Origin: Lancefieldella parvula
Lineage (GTDB): Bacteria; Actinomycetota; Coriobacteriia; Coriobacteriales; Atopobiaceae
NCBI GenBank assembly: GCA_023300185.1
Contig: CP097092.1
Location: 1,302,001 to 1,366,000 of the forward strand
Length of the DNA stretch: 64,000 nucleotides
Direction of reading: 5' to 3'
Shown here: one piece after another, positions 18,669 to 29,259 of the stretch
How the letters are laid out: every line of letters starts with the position of its first letter
Numbering within the stretch: the first letter of the stretch is position 1
Notes under the pieces: model-generated
What the model was told of the DNA's origin: nothing
The model's input: the letters and a program-made list of their open reading frames with translations, nothing else
Database searches by the model: none
Position numbers and translations under genes: made by a program

Positions 18669-18714
18669 TGAACTGCCTCCCATTTCTTAGACACGAGAAA
18701 TAGGAGGCAGTTCA
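18669..18714. repeat. Long hairpin repeat, copy 1
   Basis: Arms begin TGAACTGCCTCC and end GGAGGCAGTTCA. After one mismatch the stem continues with ATTTCT and AGAAAT around an eight-base loop. It is the imperfect copy of the hairpin near 19.1 kb. The sequence resembles the terminal inverted repeat of IS150-type IS3 elements placed head to head; that origin is an inference. Confidence 0.8.
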
Positions 18715-18716
18715 AA

Positions 18717-18845
18717 ACACACCTAAGTCAGATAATCTGTCAAAAAGGCGTATACATGACGCTGAAAATACCTCAATCGTGCAGATTATCTTTATTAGGT
18801 GTGTAAAATGCCCGCATCTGAGCAGATTATCTGACTTAGGTGTGT
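18717..18845. repeat. 23-base repeat, three copies (two direct, one inverted)
   Basis: The unit reads CAGATTATCTGAC followed by TTAGGTGTGT. Its perfect inverted copy lies at 18717-18739 and a perfect forward copy at 18823-18845, so the outer pair forms a 23-base inverted repeat. A third forward copy at 18782-18804 differs only in its three central bases. This could be a 129-base miniature element, or a set of protein-binding sites. No target duplication was seen. Confidence 0.8.
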
Positions 18846-19084
18846 TCCGTAGATACTGAATTTATCTATAGTTAAATTTCTTATATAAGTCTATTCATGT
18901 TTAAGCATATTAGATGAAGTTTATGCATAGATATGCATATCAGGTAGTACGACCGCCTAACTGCCTAGCTATCTTGATTAGGAACATGTCGATTCTTCGG
19001 CAGAACCTACCAAAGCTGCGCTATTTTGTGCGTCAGGCCTAAAAGCCGACGCTAACACGCTGCAGAATCATAATCACCTGCATA

Positions 19085-19130
19085 TGAACTGCCTCCCATT
19101 TCTTAGGTCCAAGAAATGGGAGGCAGTTCA
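19085..19130. repeat. Long hairpin repeat, copy 2 (perfect)
   Basis: Two perfect 20-base arms, the left one TGAACTGCCTCCCATTTCTT, flank a six-base loop. There is no T tract, so it is not an ordinary terminator. The matching copy near 18.67 kb shows that the unit is a dispersed repeat. Confidence 0.85.
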
Positions 19131-19223
19131 CTTGGTAGCCGCCTTATTACTAACGCTTATCCACAATCTAACGCACGCTATAAAGATGCATGCTGTAAAG
19201 AACGCATGCTGAAGAAATCAATT

Positions 19224-19592
19224 TTACAGAAGTGCTTCTTCCCATGCAGGCTCTTTAAATCCAAGAAGAATAGTATTGCCTGCAACAACCAATGGGCGCT
19301 TGACCAGCATGCCTGTGGTAGCAAGCAAATTATAGGCATCACTATCGCTCATACCTGCATCAAGCTGCTCCTTGATGTTATTATCGCGATACACCATGCC
19401 TGAAGTATTGAAGAATTTCCTGATAGAAAGACCGCTCAGCTTGTGCCACTCAGCAAGCTCTTCTGCAGTTGGATTCTCCTCTTTAATATCGCGCAGTGTA
19501 TAAGAAACACCGTGTTCATCAAGCCATTTAAGAGCTCTCTTACAGGTAGTGCAGCGAGAATAGCAAAGAACCAAAATGTTTTTATCTGCCAT
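19224..19592 (-). CDS. ArsC/Spx family thioredoxin-fold protein
   Basis: A 122-residue protein of the arsenate reductase-like family (ArsC, Spx, YffB). The redox motif CTTC is at Cys14-Cys17 in YSRCTTCKRALKWLDEHG, followed by the typical IKEENPTAEEL and the C-terminal LVKRPLVV with the conserved Arg-Pro. The motif alone does not separate a reductase from an Spx-type transcription regulator. No ars operon is adjacent, so a redox or regulatory role is more likely than arsenic detoxification. Confidence 0.88.
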   Translation of the reverse strand: MADKNILVLCYSRCTTCKRALKWLDEHGVSYTLRDIKEENPTAEELAEWHKLSGLSIRKFFNTSGMVYRDNNIKEQLDAGMSDSDAYNLLATTGMLVKRPLVVAGNTILLGFKEPAWEEALL

Positions 19593-19612
19593 AGCTGTTC
19601 CTTTTGGATCAA

Positions 19613-19795
19613 TTATCGATTACATAAAGGCAATCTTTTTTGAGTTACAAGCAATCCTAAAATCAATATTCCTAGAGAAATGCCATAGAGCATACCGATA
19701 AATAGGTCATTAACGTTTGATGCTGCGCCCAGGATGATTGCTAAAATCAAAAACATCATTCCAAGAGAAACATACTTACTTTTTAGTAGGTTCAT
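19613..19795 (-). CDS. Small two-span membrane protein, unknown function
   Basis: A 60-residue protein with two membrane helices (SLGMMFLILAIILGAASNV and FIGMLYGISLGILILGLLV) and a basic end. A strong ribosome site AAAGGAGG lies six bases before the ATG, which is the main reason to call it. It is 20 bases upstream of the ArsC/Spx gene on the same strand and may be co-transcribed with it. The family is not recognised. Confidence 0.65.
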   Translation of the reverse strand: MNLLKSKYVSLGMMFLILAIILGAASNVNDLFIGMLYGISLGILILGLLVTQKRLPLCNR

Positions 19796-19868
19796 TTGGT
19801 CGCCTCCTTTTTACTGATAGTAACAAGATAGTATTATACATCACCACCTTGTTACTGAACATGTACAT

Positions 19869-21986
19869 TTATGCAGGTGCCTGACCTGTTTCAAGAATTT
19901 GCTGGAGCGCAGCCTCATCAAGTACGGGAACACCCAAGCTCTCAGCCTTTGTAAGCTTAGATCCCGCAGCTTCTCCTGCTACTACAAAGCTTGTCTTCTT
20001 AGATACAGAGCCGGAAACCTTTGCTCCCATAGCTTTAAGCTGGGCACCAGCCTCATCGCGTGTGAAGTGCTCAAGAGTTCCCGTTAAAACAAACGTAAGC
20101 CCAGCAAGTGTCTGAGGAAGCTCATTTTCTGGCTTCTCTTCCTCAAGCACTACGCCTGCCTGACGAAGACGCTCAATAACGGCAACATTTTCTGGTATCG
20201 AGAAGAACTCGTGTACAGATTCTGCAATCTTGGGGCCAATACCTGGGATTTCAGCGATTTTCTCGACAGGAGCTGTAGCAAGCGCCTGAATAGAGCCAAA
20301 TTCTTGGGCAAGCAGCTCTGCAACGTTAGCACCAACGTGCCTCATGCCAATACCAAAGAGCACGCGTCCAAGACCTCGCGTCTTTGATTCCTCAACCTTT
20401 GCCATAACCTTCTTGGCAATTGTGTGACCCACAGGAATGCTGTCGCCAGAAAGGTGATCTGCAGTATCAGTATCGTAGACACGACCTGTAGGCATGCTTG
20501 CCAGCGTTTCTTCAGTGAGTTTGTCGTAGAAGTCAGCAACGTCAGAGAGAACGCCCTCTTCAACCATACGGTTAATAAGCTCGTCACCAAGGCCGTCAAT
20601 GTCCATGGCCTTACGGCTGCCCCAGTGAATCAGGCGCTCAACTGCCTGAGCAGGACAATCAATAGAGACGCAGCGGAAGGCCACCTCTCCTTCTTCCTGA
20701 ATAACAGGGCTGCCACAGCTTGGGCAGGTAGTTGGCATCTGGAACTCAACAGCATCTGCAGGTCGAAGACTCAAAACTGGTCCAACGACCTCTGGAATAA
20801 CATCTCCTGCCTTGTGGACAATGATGGTGTCGCCCTCGCGCACGTTTTTACGACGAATCTCGTCAAGGTTGTGAAGTGTTGCACGCGCAATGGTAGAACC
20901 TGCAACAGTAACGGGATCAAACTCAGCAACAGGTGTGAGTACGCCCGTACGACCAACCTGAATACGAATTTCTCGCAAAACGGTCTGCTTTTCCTCTGGT
21001 GGGAACTTAAATGCAATAGCCCAACGAGGAGCGCGAGAAGTAAATCCTAGAGCCTCTTGGCTCGCAAATGAGTCAACCTTTACTACCACGCCATCAATGT
21101 CGTAGTTAAGATCTCCTCGCTGCTCAAGAGCTTGCGCACAGAAATCGTGAACCTCCTGAGCGCTCAGGCAACGACGGGCATGAGGATTAACATTAAAGCC
21201 GCAGCTACGAAGCCAGTTTAAAAACTCCCACTGACTGTGAACATCAAGAGGGCCTTCGTCGGCTACTGCGTAGATAAAGGTCTCAAGATCTCGGTGTGCG
21301 GTAATCTTTGGATCCTTCTGACGCAAAGATCCAGCAGCTGCATTTCTTGGGTTAGCAAAAGGCTGTTTTCCAGCAGCATCCGCATCCTCATTCAAACGAA
21401 TGAAGGAGTGCTTGGGCATATAAACTTCGCCGCGGACCTCAATACTCTGGTTGAGGCCTCTATTCTCTACCTGCTCAAGACCAGCCAACGCAAGCTCTCG
21501 TGGAACGTCAGAGATAGTCAAAACGTTTGCCGTAACGTTTTCTCCCGTACTACCGTCGCCTCGTGTAGCAGCACGTACAAACTGACCGTCACGATACGTG
21601 AGTGCAACACCTAAGCCGTCAATCTTAAGCTCGCAGGTATATGCCACAGGATTAGTGGGCGATGCACCAAGAGCCTCATCAGTTCTGGAAAGCCATGCAT
21701 CCAGCTCTTCCAGGTTCATGGCATCGTCCATGGAATACATGCGAGCAGCATGCTGGACAGGCTCAAACTGTTCAGAAACATAGCCGCCTACGCGCTGCGT
21801 ATAGCTATCCTCAGTTACAAGCTCTGGATATGCTGCCTCAAGCTGCTGAAGCTCAATAAGCAGACGGTCAAACTCAGCGTCAGTGAGCTCTGGATTATCA
21901 AGAGCATAGTAGGCATATGCCGCATGGTTCAAGATTCTATTAAGCTCCGCTGCACGAGCGGCATCTTTTGGCGAAAGTGCTGCCAT
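19869..21986 (-). CDS. ligA: NAD+-dependent DNA ligase
   Basis: Seals nicks in replication and repair using NAD+. The protein has 705 residues, the usual LigA length. Domains in order: Ia (Tyr pair near residue 24), adenylation with catalytic Lys121 in CELKIDGLGVALTYRDG, OB fold, a Cys4 zinc finger (CPSCGSP and CVSIDCPAQ), helix-hairpin-helix repeats (IAEIPGIGPKIAESV), and a C-terminal BRCT domain (LAGLTFVLTGTLEHFTRDEA). I chose the ATG preceded by TTTGGAG. A terminator separates it from the glycosyltransferase gene upstream. Confidence 0.97.
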   Translation of the reverse strand: MAALSPKDAARAAELNRILNHAAYAYYALDNPELTDAEFDRLLIELQQLEAAYPELVTEDSYTQRVGGYVSEQFEPVQHAARMYSMDDAMNLEELDAWLSRTDEALGASPTNPVAYTCELKIDGLGVALTYRDGQFVRAATRGDGSTGENVTANVLTISDVPRELALAGLEQVENRGLNQSIEVRGEVYMPKHSFIRLNEDADAAGKQPFANPRNAAAGSLRQKDPKITAHRDLETFIYAVADEGPLDVHSQWEFLNWLRSCGFNVNPHARRCLSAQEVHDFCAQALEQRGDLNYDIDGVVVKVDSFASQEALGFTSRAPRWAIAFKFPPEEKQTVLREIRIQVGRTGVLTPVAEFDPVTVAGSTIARATLHNLDEIRRKNVREGDTIIVHKAGDVIPEVVGPVLSLRPADAVEFQMPTTCPSCGSPVIQEEGEVAFRCVSIDCPAQAVERLIHWGSRKAMDIDGLGDELINRMVEEGVLSDVADFYDKLTEETLASMPTGRVYDTDTADHLSGDSIPVGHTIAKKVMAKVEESKTRGLGRVLFGIGMRHVGANVAELLAQEFGSIQALATAPVEKIAEIPGIGPKIAESVHEFFSIPENVAVIERLRQAGVVLEEEKPENELPQTLAGLTFVLTGTLEHFTRDEAGAQLKAMGAKVSGSVSKKTSFVVAGEAAGSKLTKAESLGVPVLDEAALQQILETGQAPA

Positions 21987-22007
21987 TACTACTCCAAACA
22001 TAAAAAC

Positions 22008-22033
22008 GTAGGTGCAAGAAATCTTGCACCTAC
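22008..22033 (-). terminator. Terminator after the three-domain glycosyltransferase gene
   Basis: Perfect 12-base arms GTAGGTGCAAGA and TCTTGCACCTAC with a two-base gap. On the minus strand they are followed by GTTTTTA. It sits between the glycosyltransferase gene and ligA. Confidence 0.8.
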
Positions 22034-22040
22034 CAGGTAT

Positions 22041-25000
22041 TTATTTGCGTCCTCTTAAGGTTCTACCAAGGGCCTTAAGGGCTTCTCGCCTTGCGCTACC
22101 ATATGGTGCAAGAGGGTCAATAATCTTGCGCAGAGGACTTGCATCAGAAAGCGCACGCTCGTGGAACTCCGTGACATCTGCATCATTTCTGGCGCCTGGC
22201 ACCATGTCCTGAATAATGACCTCATAGAACGGAGTATTTCGCGCGTACTTCCAGAAATAGGAAGCCATGTCGCAGCTGGCGTTCTGCCAAGGCTTAATGG
22301 CGCCAGCAAAGTGAACAATCTTTGGTGAGCGGCGGGCTGCTTGATAATCATCAAAAACGCTGTTTGGTGCCATTGGATAGAGTTTCTCGGCACGGCCAAA
22401 GATATTATGTGTAACGTTCCAGTCAGCTGGTAGATAGACAACACGACCCTGGCACTCGCTGTTCAGAATATCTTGATCGTTGTAGATAAAGATCGGATTG
22501 GTTGCAATACGTAACCACTCCGGAACAGTGTGATAACGGCGCAGTTCAGCAGTATTGAAGACCATAACTCCCGCCTGGAAGTAGGCATAAGGATTCTTAA
22601 GATTAAGCACGTCAAGGCTGTACTTCATGCGGTCTCCGCCGCGAATGTTGAGGTTTGCCAGATAGTCAATATCAAGCGTTGCCGCAATAAGATTATTGCC
22701 CATTCTTACGTCATACAGTTCAGCGACATTACCGTTAACCACAAGGTCAGAGTCAAGATAGACAACCTTATCGTAAGCAGAAAGAATGTCTTGAGCCAAG
22801 AAGCGGAAGTACGTTTCAACACTAATATGAGCGTTATTAGTGTCTAGCTTGTAGTCCTTTGACCATGCGCCACACGTTATAGAACGTAATACGAGCATTC
22901 TTATAACGCGAGAAGTGCTTCTTAACCAGCTCCTGCTTTGATCCGCCAATATTGGTGTTGAGGACAACCACATCGTAGAAACGGTTAGGATCGGCGTTTT
23001 CAAGCATTGAGCCCATAGCGCAGGTAAGAATTGGAACATAGTTGTTGTCTGCTGCAAAAACAACAGGAACAACGTTCTGGCTTGCAATCTCAGGCTTCTC
23101 TTCAAAGAGAGGAATAAACTTCTGACGAGGCTCTGGATTAGTAAAGTGAATGCACTGCAGCTCTTTTACCTTCCAGTTTTTGCCCTCTGTACGCAGCATA
23201 TGCATACGCCAGATATTAAAGAGGCGCTCAGTCAGATGACCTGGGGTTCTTAGGGCCTCTTTGCTATAGGTGGACATATCAGTACGGGCAGTCCACTCGT
23301 CAACAAGTGGGAACACCCATGCTGCATAGCGATCAAAGAGCTCCTTACGCATGATATACATGTTGCAGAAGCACTGCTGATGACCGTTGAGAAAAGCGTT
23401 TACGTCCTCTGCATACTCTGGATGACGCTCAACGATAAGCGCAGCCATGGTATCCATATCCTTTGGATGGAGTAGCGGAGCGGAATGATACTGCTCAAGA
23501 GGTGTGTTAGCGCTTCCAGGGAATTTGCGAATATCCTTTACCCCAGTAGTAATGAGGTCATAGCCCTCAATGCACTGAGCGATGGTCTGATCATCAAGAC
23601 CATATTTCTTGATAGCATCCTCATCAATGAAGTCATCCATAACCTCACCAAACGGATTTTCTGGATAAACCGTATCGGTAAAGTTGAAGTAGCGACGATA
23701 ATGACCAAAGCCAACATAGCGCGCATTGGTGATGTTCTTCCATGCCCAATACTGTGTAGTCATCTCACAGTACATAGGGTTTTTCTCGGTAATAGTATCG
23801 CCCTCATCGTCATGGAGCATATACGTAAAACGATTGGTCTTCTGGCCTGGTCCTACCTGGATAGGCTGAAGGTACTTACTTGCGGGAACATCAACATCTT
23901 TATGAGAAGTAATCAGAATGCGAATAGGCTGCTGCTCAAACATCTTTACCATGTGCTTTCTCTCTAGATACTCCATGTGCTCATCGGCAATCTGTTTCAT
24001 GCGAACTGCCCTATCAAACGACAGTCCCTCATCCTGATTCATCAGATCCGCATACTTCTTTGCATACTTTCTAAAGCGATATGCATCGCTGTCTTCTGGA
24101 AGCTCAGTACCAGTGGCAATGGCCTCGTATGCTTCATCTCTTACAAAGCGATAAAGCTCTCGAGCAGCTACCGCTGGTCCAAAGAGAATGGCAAACGGCT
24201 CAAGAGCTACCTCTTGATCTTCAGGAGCAAGACGGAATCTCCACTCAGCACTCAGAAGCTCCAACAGTCTATGCTTCATTCCCTTAAAGGAGTTGAGATG
24301 CGCAATGTTATCTGATTTGCCAATATAGAGTTCTACCTGATCAATGTTGTCCAAGAACTGATAGCAGAACTGTCCAAATTTATCTAAAGAAATACGAGAA
24401 GCGCCAGTTACACCAATACCATAGTGGTACAAAAAGCCTCTGCAAGACTCAAAGCCATCAGCAGTCTGAGCCTTATCTGCCAGGATAAATACCTCATAGG
24501 CATCTTCTGCTCTTACCAGGCGCTCCGAAGTCATCTCTGCAAAGGCAGAGCGGAAAAGTTCTCCGCGATATAAACGCTGCGTAGCACGCCAATCAAGCTT
24601 CTGTCCATAGCCTTCATCATAAATAATGCGAAGGATATCGTCACCCTGAGTAAAGTCTGATTGTTGGTTAATGTAGCTTTCAAAAGACTTTGCATCAGTT
24701 GGATCAACGCCATTTTCTGGAATAACAGTAATGCCAAGGTGAAGAATATCAACAGGGTTCTGATCAATACGAGCAACTACCTGCTCAAGAAAATCAGCAG
24801 TAACCTCATCATCACCGTCTAGACAAAAGACCCACTCGCCTGTGGTGTGAGCTGCGGCAGTTTTACGTGCAAGATGAAGGCCCTGGTTAGTTGGGTGAGT
24901 AACAACCTTGAACCTTGAGTCATCACCTACTGCCGTAACAATTTTCTCTGGAGTGGAATCTGTTGAGGCGTCATCAACAATAATTGCTTCAAAATCACCA

Positions 25001-25086
25001 AACGTCTGATTCTTTACACTTTGAATACAACGCCCAATGTATGATTCGATGTTGTATGCAGGAATTACAAAAGAAACCTTAGGCAT
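22041..25086 (-). pseudogene. Three-domain glycosyltransferase (GT2 + DUF4422 + GT8), apparent frameshift
   Basis: With one extra base removed near 22858-22860 the gene encodes 1014 residues. Residues 1-230 are a GT2 domain (VSFVIPAYNIESYIGRCI, VDDASTDST, FCLDGDDEV). About 380-640 is a DUF4422-type domain (ILITSHKDVDVPASKYLQP, YVGFGHYRRYFNF). About 680-990 is a GT8 domain (VPVVFAADNNYVPILTCAM, VVYLDSDLVVNGNV with the DxD motif, QAGVMVFNTAEL, KIVHFAGAIKPW). It probably builds a surface polysaccharide. The reading frame passes from NVWRMVK in one frame to DYKLDTNNAH in another inside the GT8 domain. If the shift is real, GT8 activity is lost while GT2 could remain. Confidence 0.85.
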
Positions 25087-25166
25087 ACCAACTCCTTATA
25101 AATAAGCAATCTCAACTATCTTCTATCTTATCTAAAATATGCCTCTCTTGGGTGGGCAAAAGATGT

Positions 25167-28100
25167 CTACTCGACGCTCTTCAAGCTCTCAACCATATCA
25201 ATATTTTTGAGCTTAGGTCGCATGGCAACATATACCAACAGCGAGAAGACAAGCGTAAGTCCAAAGGCAAACCAATAACTTGGTGCATGGATAGCTCGAC
25301 CAAACATAACAAGGTCAATCTCAGCAGTTTGAACTACAAATCCCTCAAGGTATGTTCCTAGAACAAGTCCAAAGAGCGCTCCAAAGATGGCTAACAATGC
25401 AATTTCTCTAAAGACATAGGCATCAACTTCATGACGCGTAAATCCAAGTACTTTGAGGCTGGCAATTTCTCTAATGCGCTCTTCAATATTGATATTAGTG
25501 AGGTTATACAAGACGATAAATGCCAGCAGAGCTGCAGCCACAATAAGAATAGCTACAACACGGTTAACTACGGCAAGTGATTCTCTATAGGTGCGGATAG
25601 CTTCATTGACGTCATCAACAGTTGCAACTCCTGTCTGGTTAATAAGCTTTTCTCCAAATGCATCTCTCGTTGCTTGATCTTCGGGAAGCGTTGCATACCA
25701 GCCGTCCGCTGCTTGATCTTGAATACCTAGAGAATGCCATGCTGAAGGTCCCAGATACAGATACGACCCAACGTAATTCTCGGCAACTCCTGTAACAGTA
25801 AGCGTACTTGGCTCGCCAGAAGCGTTTCCGATTCTGTCTTGAGCATAGACCTGAATGGTATCTCCCACGCCTACCCCAAGCCGTTTTGCAAGCTTTTCTG
25901 TAATTACAACCGAATCCTCTCCAAGCTCTATTGCTTGACCAGAAAGACGATTGCGCAGGGTAGCTAAGCCCGTAAGGTCTTGAAGAGAATTGCTGGTCAT
26001 AATAGTTGTTCTTGTCAGTGAGCCTGCCTTTTGTGTAGAAGACTCAAGAAGAACGTTTTCTCTGGTTATGCGGCGGATATTTGTAGCGCCCACCTGATTA
26101 AGCTCTGCATTAATCTGATTTGCTTCTTCCTCAGAAACATCAGAGGTCATTCCCACAATATAGTCATAATGCGAGATAGTTGGCCATTGGTTATCAATGA
26201 TGTCGCTAATAGAATCTCTAAGACCAAAAGCCACCAATAAAAGCGCAGTACATCCAGCAATTCCTACCAGCGTCATAATCAAGCGTCGCTTATATCGGAC
26301 AAGGTTTCTGATTGTAACTTTCCACGAGAAAGACAATCTGGACCATAGAGGCTCAACGCGCTCAAGCAAAATCTTTGAGCCCGCTTTTGGAGCTTTTGGG
26401 AGCATAAGACTGGAAGGTTCTTCTTTTAGTGATGACAAGACGGCAGTCATTGTAGAGAGCAGCGTAATGCCTATACCGGAAAGTCCAGAGAGTAGCGCAC
26501 TATCAAGCTGAATAGGATAAGGAGCTCCCCCATTTGGGATGGTATAAATTGACCCGTATGCAGAGATAATAACGCCTGGCAACACTTGACTTAAACATGC
26601 TATGCCAATAACGGCACCTAAAAGTGAGGCGAGCAAGGCATATAACAGGTACTTTGCCGCAATCTGAGCGGTTGAATAACCAAGCGCCTTATGAACACCA
26701 ATAAGCGTACGCTCTTCAGAAACCATACGCGTCATACTGGTAAGTGAAACCAGAGCTGCAACCAAGAAGAACATCAGCGGGAATACATTAGCAATATCAT
26801 TGATACGCTCAGAGTCTGCTTGATAAGCTGCAACACCAATCTCTTTTGTGCGATCAAGTACATACACATCAGGCTCTTTAAGCTCGTCAATCTTCTTCTG
26901 AGCTTCATCAAGCTCTTTCTGACCGTCAGCAAGTTGTTTCTCGACCTCAGTGCGTTGCTCCTCAAGACTCTGTCTTCCCTCGTTAGTCTGAGCTTCTGCA
27001 CTTTGGAGGGCTGTTTGTCCTGCGCTCAGGCGACTAAGCGACGCAGCAAGTTTTTCTTGAGCCGCAGACTAGCTGATCTGCAGTAGCACTTCTCGCCTCA
27101 CTCAAATCCTGACGCGCCTGAGCCACTTGTGACTCTGCCTCATGTAGTTGAGCCGTGCGCTGATCAAGCTCTTCTCGCGCAGCTGCTAAGAGTCTGCTGC
27201 TGGGTAGCCAATTCTGTCTCTGCAGCCGTAATCTGCGCTTGTGTGGCGAGAAGGGCGTCTACTTGCGTAGTTGCCAGACCTAAAGCGCTGAGCTGTTGCT
27301 GCGCTTCCTCAAGACTTGAAGCGGTAACGCCTTGCGCAGCAAGCCCCGCAAGATACGCATCTCTACCCGCTTCAAACGCACTCTTTTGCTGTGTAAACGT
27401 TGCTTGTCCTGCATTATAGGCAGCAAGACCAGCCTGATACTGGGCCTCTCCTGCACTGAGCTCAGCTGTACCCTGAGCTATCTGAGCCTCTGAGGCAGTA
27501 ATCTGAGCTTCCGCTTGTGCAAATTGCTGCTCAGCACTGTAGCGAGAAGCTGTAAGCTGCTGACGTCCCGCATCATATTGACGCTGACCATCAGCCAGTT
27601 TTTGCTGCTGAGCAGAAATCTGCGCCTCCGCATCGTCAAGCTTCTTTTGAGCATCTCCTAGTTTATCTGCGGCTTCCTGCCTTGATTGCTCCAGCTTTTG
27701 ACGAGCCTCATCAACTTGAGTCTGAGCGTCATCTTTGAGCTCTTGCAAACGAAGTGAAGCAAGTGACGGATTCATCTGCGAAATGCGTTCTGCAACGCTA
27801 TCAACGGCACTCTGATAGTCTGATGAGCCGCTTTTATAGCTGGTAGCACCCTGAACCGTTAGATACGCTTCGGTATAGGGGTCATCATTTGCAAAAGCAT
27901 CTTCCGTGACATACACAAATTGCTGGACAATGCCGTTGCCTAACGATGTAGTACCAAAATTGCTTACATACGGATACATTGGCGCATTTACAAAACCAAC
28001 AACCGTGTACGAACCACCCTTTAAATGAACGCCGTTTGAAGTGTCTGGCAGCTCAATCTGTTGACCAAGGCTAATATCTGCACGTTTCTTGGGATCCGCA

Positions 28101-28501
28101 CTCATCACGCACTCGTAAGGCCCTTGGGGAAGCCTTCCCTCCACAACTATTGGTTGATTAAGCTCACCAGGTCTAAAAGAACTCACACGAGCAGTAGATT
28201 GCGAAGATGTCAGTGTAGCCATAACGTCTACCGTGCGAGAAGGCATAACTGCCTCAACGCCCTCAACTGATGCAAGGGCATGAACGTCCTTCTCGCTTAA
28301 CCCAAGCGTAGAGATTACACGCAGGTCGTAGAGATGTTGGTTTGCGTAAAACGTATGAGCAGCTTCTTGCATGTCAGGGCTGGCCATTTTGAGGCCTGCA
28401 AAGAAGCCGCAGCCCAAAGCAACAATTCCTGCAATTGCAAGAAATCTGGCGAGAGATCCTTTGATGGTCCGAGTAATCTCGGTAAAAAGAGCGTGTGGCA
28501 T
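25167..28501 (-). pseudogene. Giant FtsX/MacB-type ABC permease with coiled-coil insert, two apparent frameshifts
   Basis: With single extra bases removed at about 27181 and 27069 the product has 1110 residues. Order: membrane helix (residues 18-40), extracytoplasmic domain, a long Gln/Ala-rich coiled coil (about 247-540, heptads such as AQITASEAQIAQGTAELSAG), a first FtsX core (VFPLMFFLVAALVSLTSM), a second extracytoplasmic domain, and a C-terminal FtsX core ending VYVAMRPKLKNIDMVESLKSVE. Its ATG follows the ATPase stop by two bases, so the two form an export pair. The two shifts lie about 112 bases apart within the coiled coil. The last 566 residues remain open in the restored frame. Confidence 0.85.
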
Positions 28502-28503
28502 AA

Positions 28504-29205
28504 CTACCACTCGACAGTAAGCGCGTCAGCTGGGTGCTTATTAATTTCTACCGATTGAGCTTGACCCTCTTTAACGTGGATAACCCTATCGGCAATTTGA
28601 GTGAATGCAAAGTTGTGCGTGACAATAGCCACGGTCTTATGCTGCTCCTTGCACATATCCTGCAAGAGCTTAAGAATTTGCTTTCCTGTTTTATAATCCA
28701 GCGCACCTGTTGGCTCATCGCAGAGCAAAAGGCGTGGATTTTTTGCCAGAGCGCGCGCAATAGAGACGCGCTGCTGCTCTCCACCAGAAAGTTGAGCTGG
28801 GAAGTTATCCATACGATGCTCAAGACCAACAGCACGAAGCGCATCTTCTGGCTGCATGGGGTCAAGACAAATCTGCGACGCAAGCTCAACGTTCTCTTTT
28901 GCGGTGAGGTTAGGAACTAGATTGTAAAACTGGAAAACAAAGCCAATATCATGACGGCGGTAAAGCGTTCTTTCTTTTTCTGAAAGCCCACCAATTTCTT
29001 TTCCATCTAAATAAATAGACCCGGAGGTACAGGTATCCATACCTCCGAGCATATTTAAGACAGTTGTTTTACCGGCGCCTGATGGACCTACAATTACGCA
29101 AAGCTCTCCTTCTTCTATGGAGAAGTTCATGTCATGGACAGCGTTTACCTTGACGGAGCCCATGGTATACGTCTTTGTTACCTCTTTGAATTCAACAAAA
29201 GACAT
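28504..29205 (-). CDS. ABC transporter ATP-binding protein, MacB/LolD type
   Basis: ATPase (233 residues) that powers the adjacent FtsX-type permease. Walker A is GPSGAGKTTVLNML, the signature is LSGGEQQRVSIARALAKNP and Walker B is LLLCDEPTGALD. The signature and D-loop fit the MacB/LolD/FtsE class, which drives mechanotransmission or efflux rather than import. The ATG has AGGAGAAA upstream. Substrate unknown: a peptide, lipid or antibiotic is possible. Confidence 0.93.
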   Translation of the reverse strand: MSFVEFKEVTKTYTMGSVKVNAVHDMNFSIEEGELCVIVGPSGAGKTTVLNMLGGMDTCTSGSIYLDGKEIGGLSEKERTLYRRHDIGFVFQFYNLVPNLTAKENVELASQICLDPMQPEDALRAVGLEHRMDNFPAQLSGGEQQRVSIARALAKNPRLLLCDEPTGALDYKTGKQILKLLQDMCKEQHKTVAIVTHNFAFTQIADRVIHVKEGQAQSVEINKHPADALTVEW

Positions 29206-29259
29206 ACGTTTCTCCTATGAGAAAAATTCTCCTGAACAAGAGGAGGTGTGCGTGAGGAG

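Larger units (their letters stand above)
18608..19223. other. Non-coding repeat-rich region
   Basis: No convincing gene is seen in these 616 bases. They hold two copies of a 46-base hairpin, a 23-base sequence present three times, and AT-rich stretches with ATGCAT palindromes (about 18900-18945). GC content falls below that of the neighbouring genes. The arrangement looks like remnants of mobile elements. Confidence 0.75.

Noticed and set aside
18669..19130. CRISPR array
   Set aside because: Only two hairpin units about 400 bases apart, no regular spacers, and no cas genes in the window.
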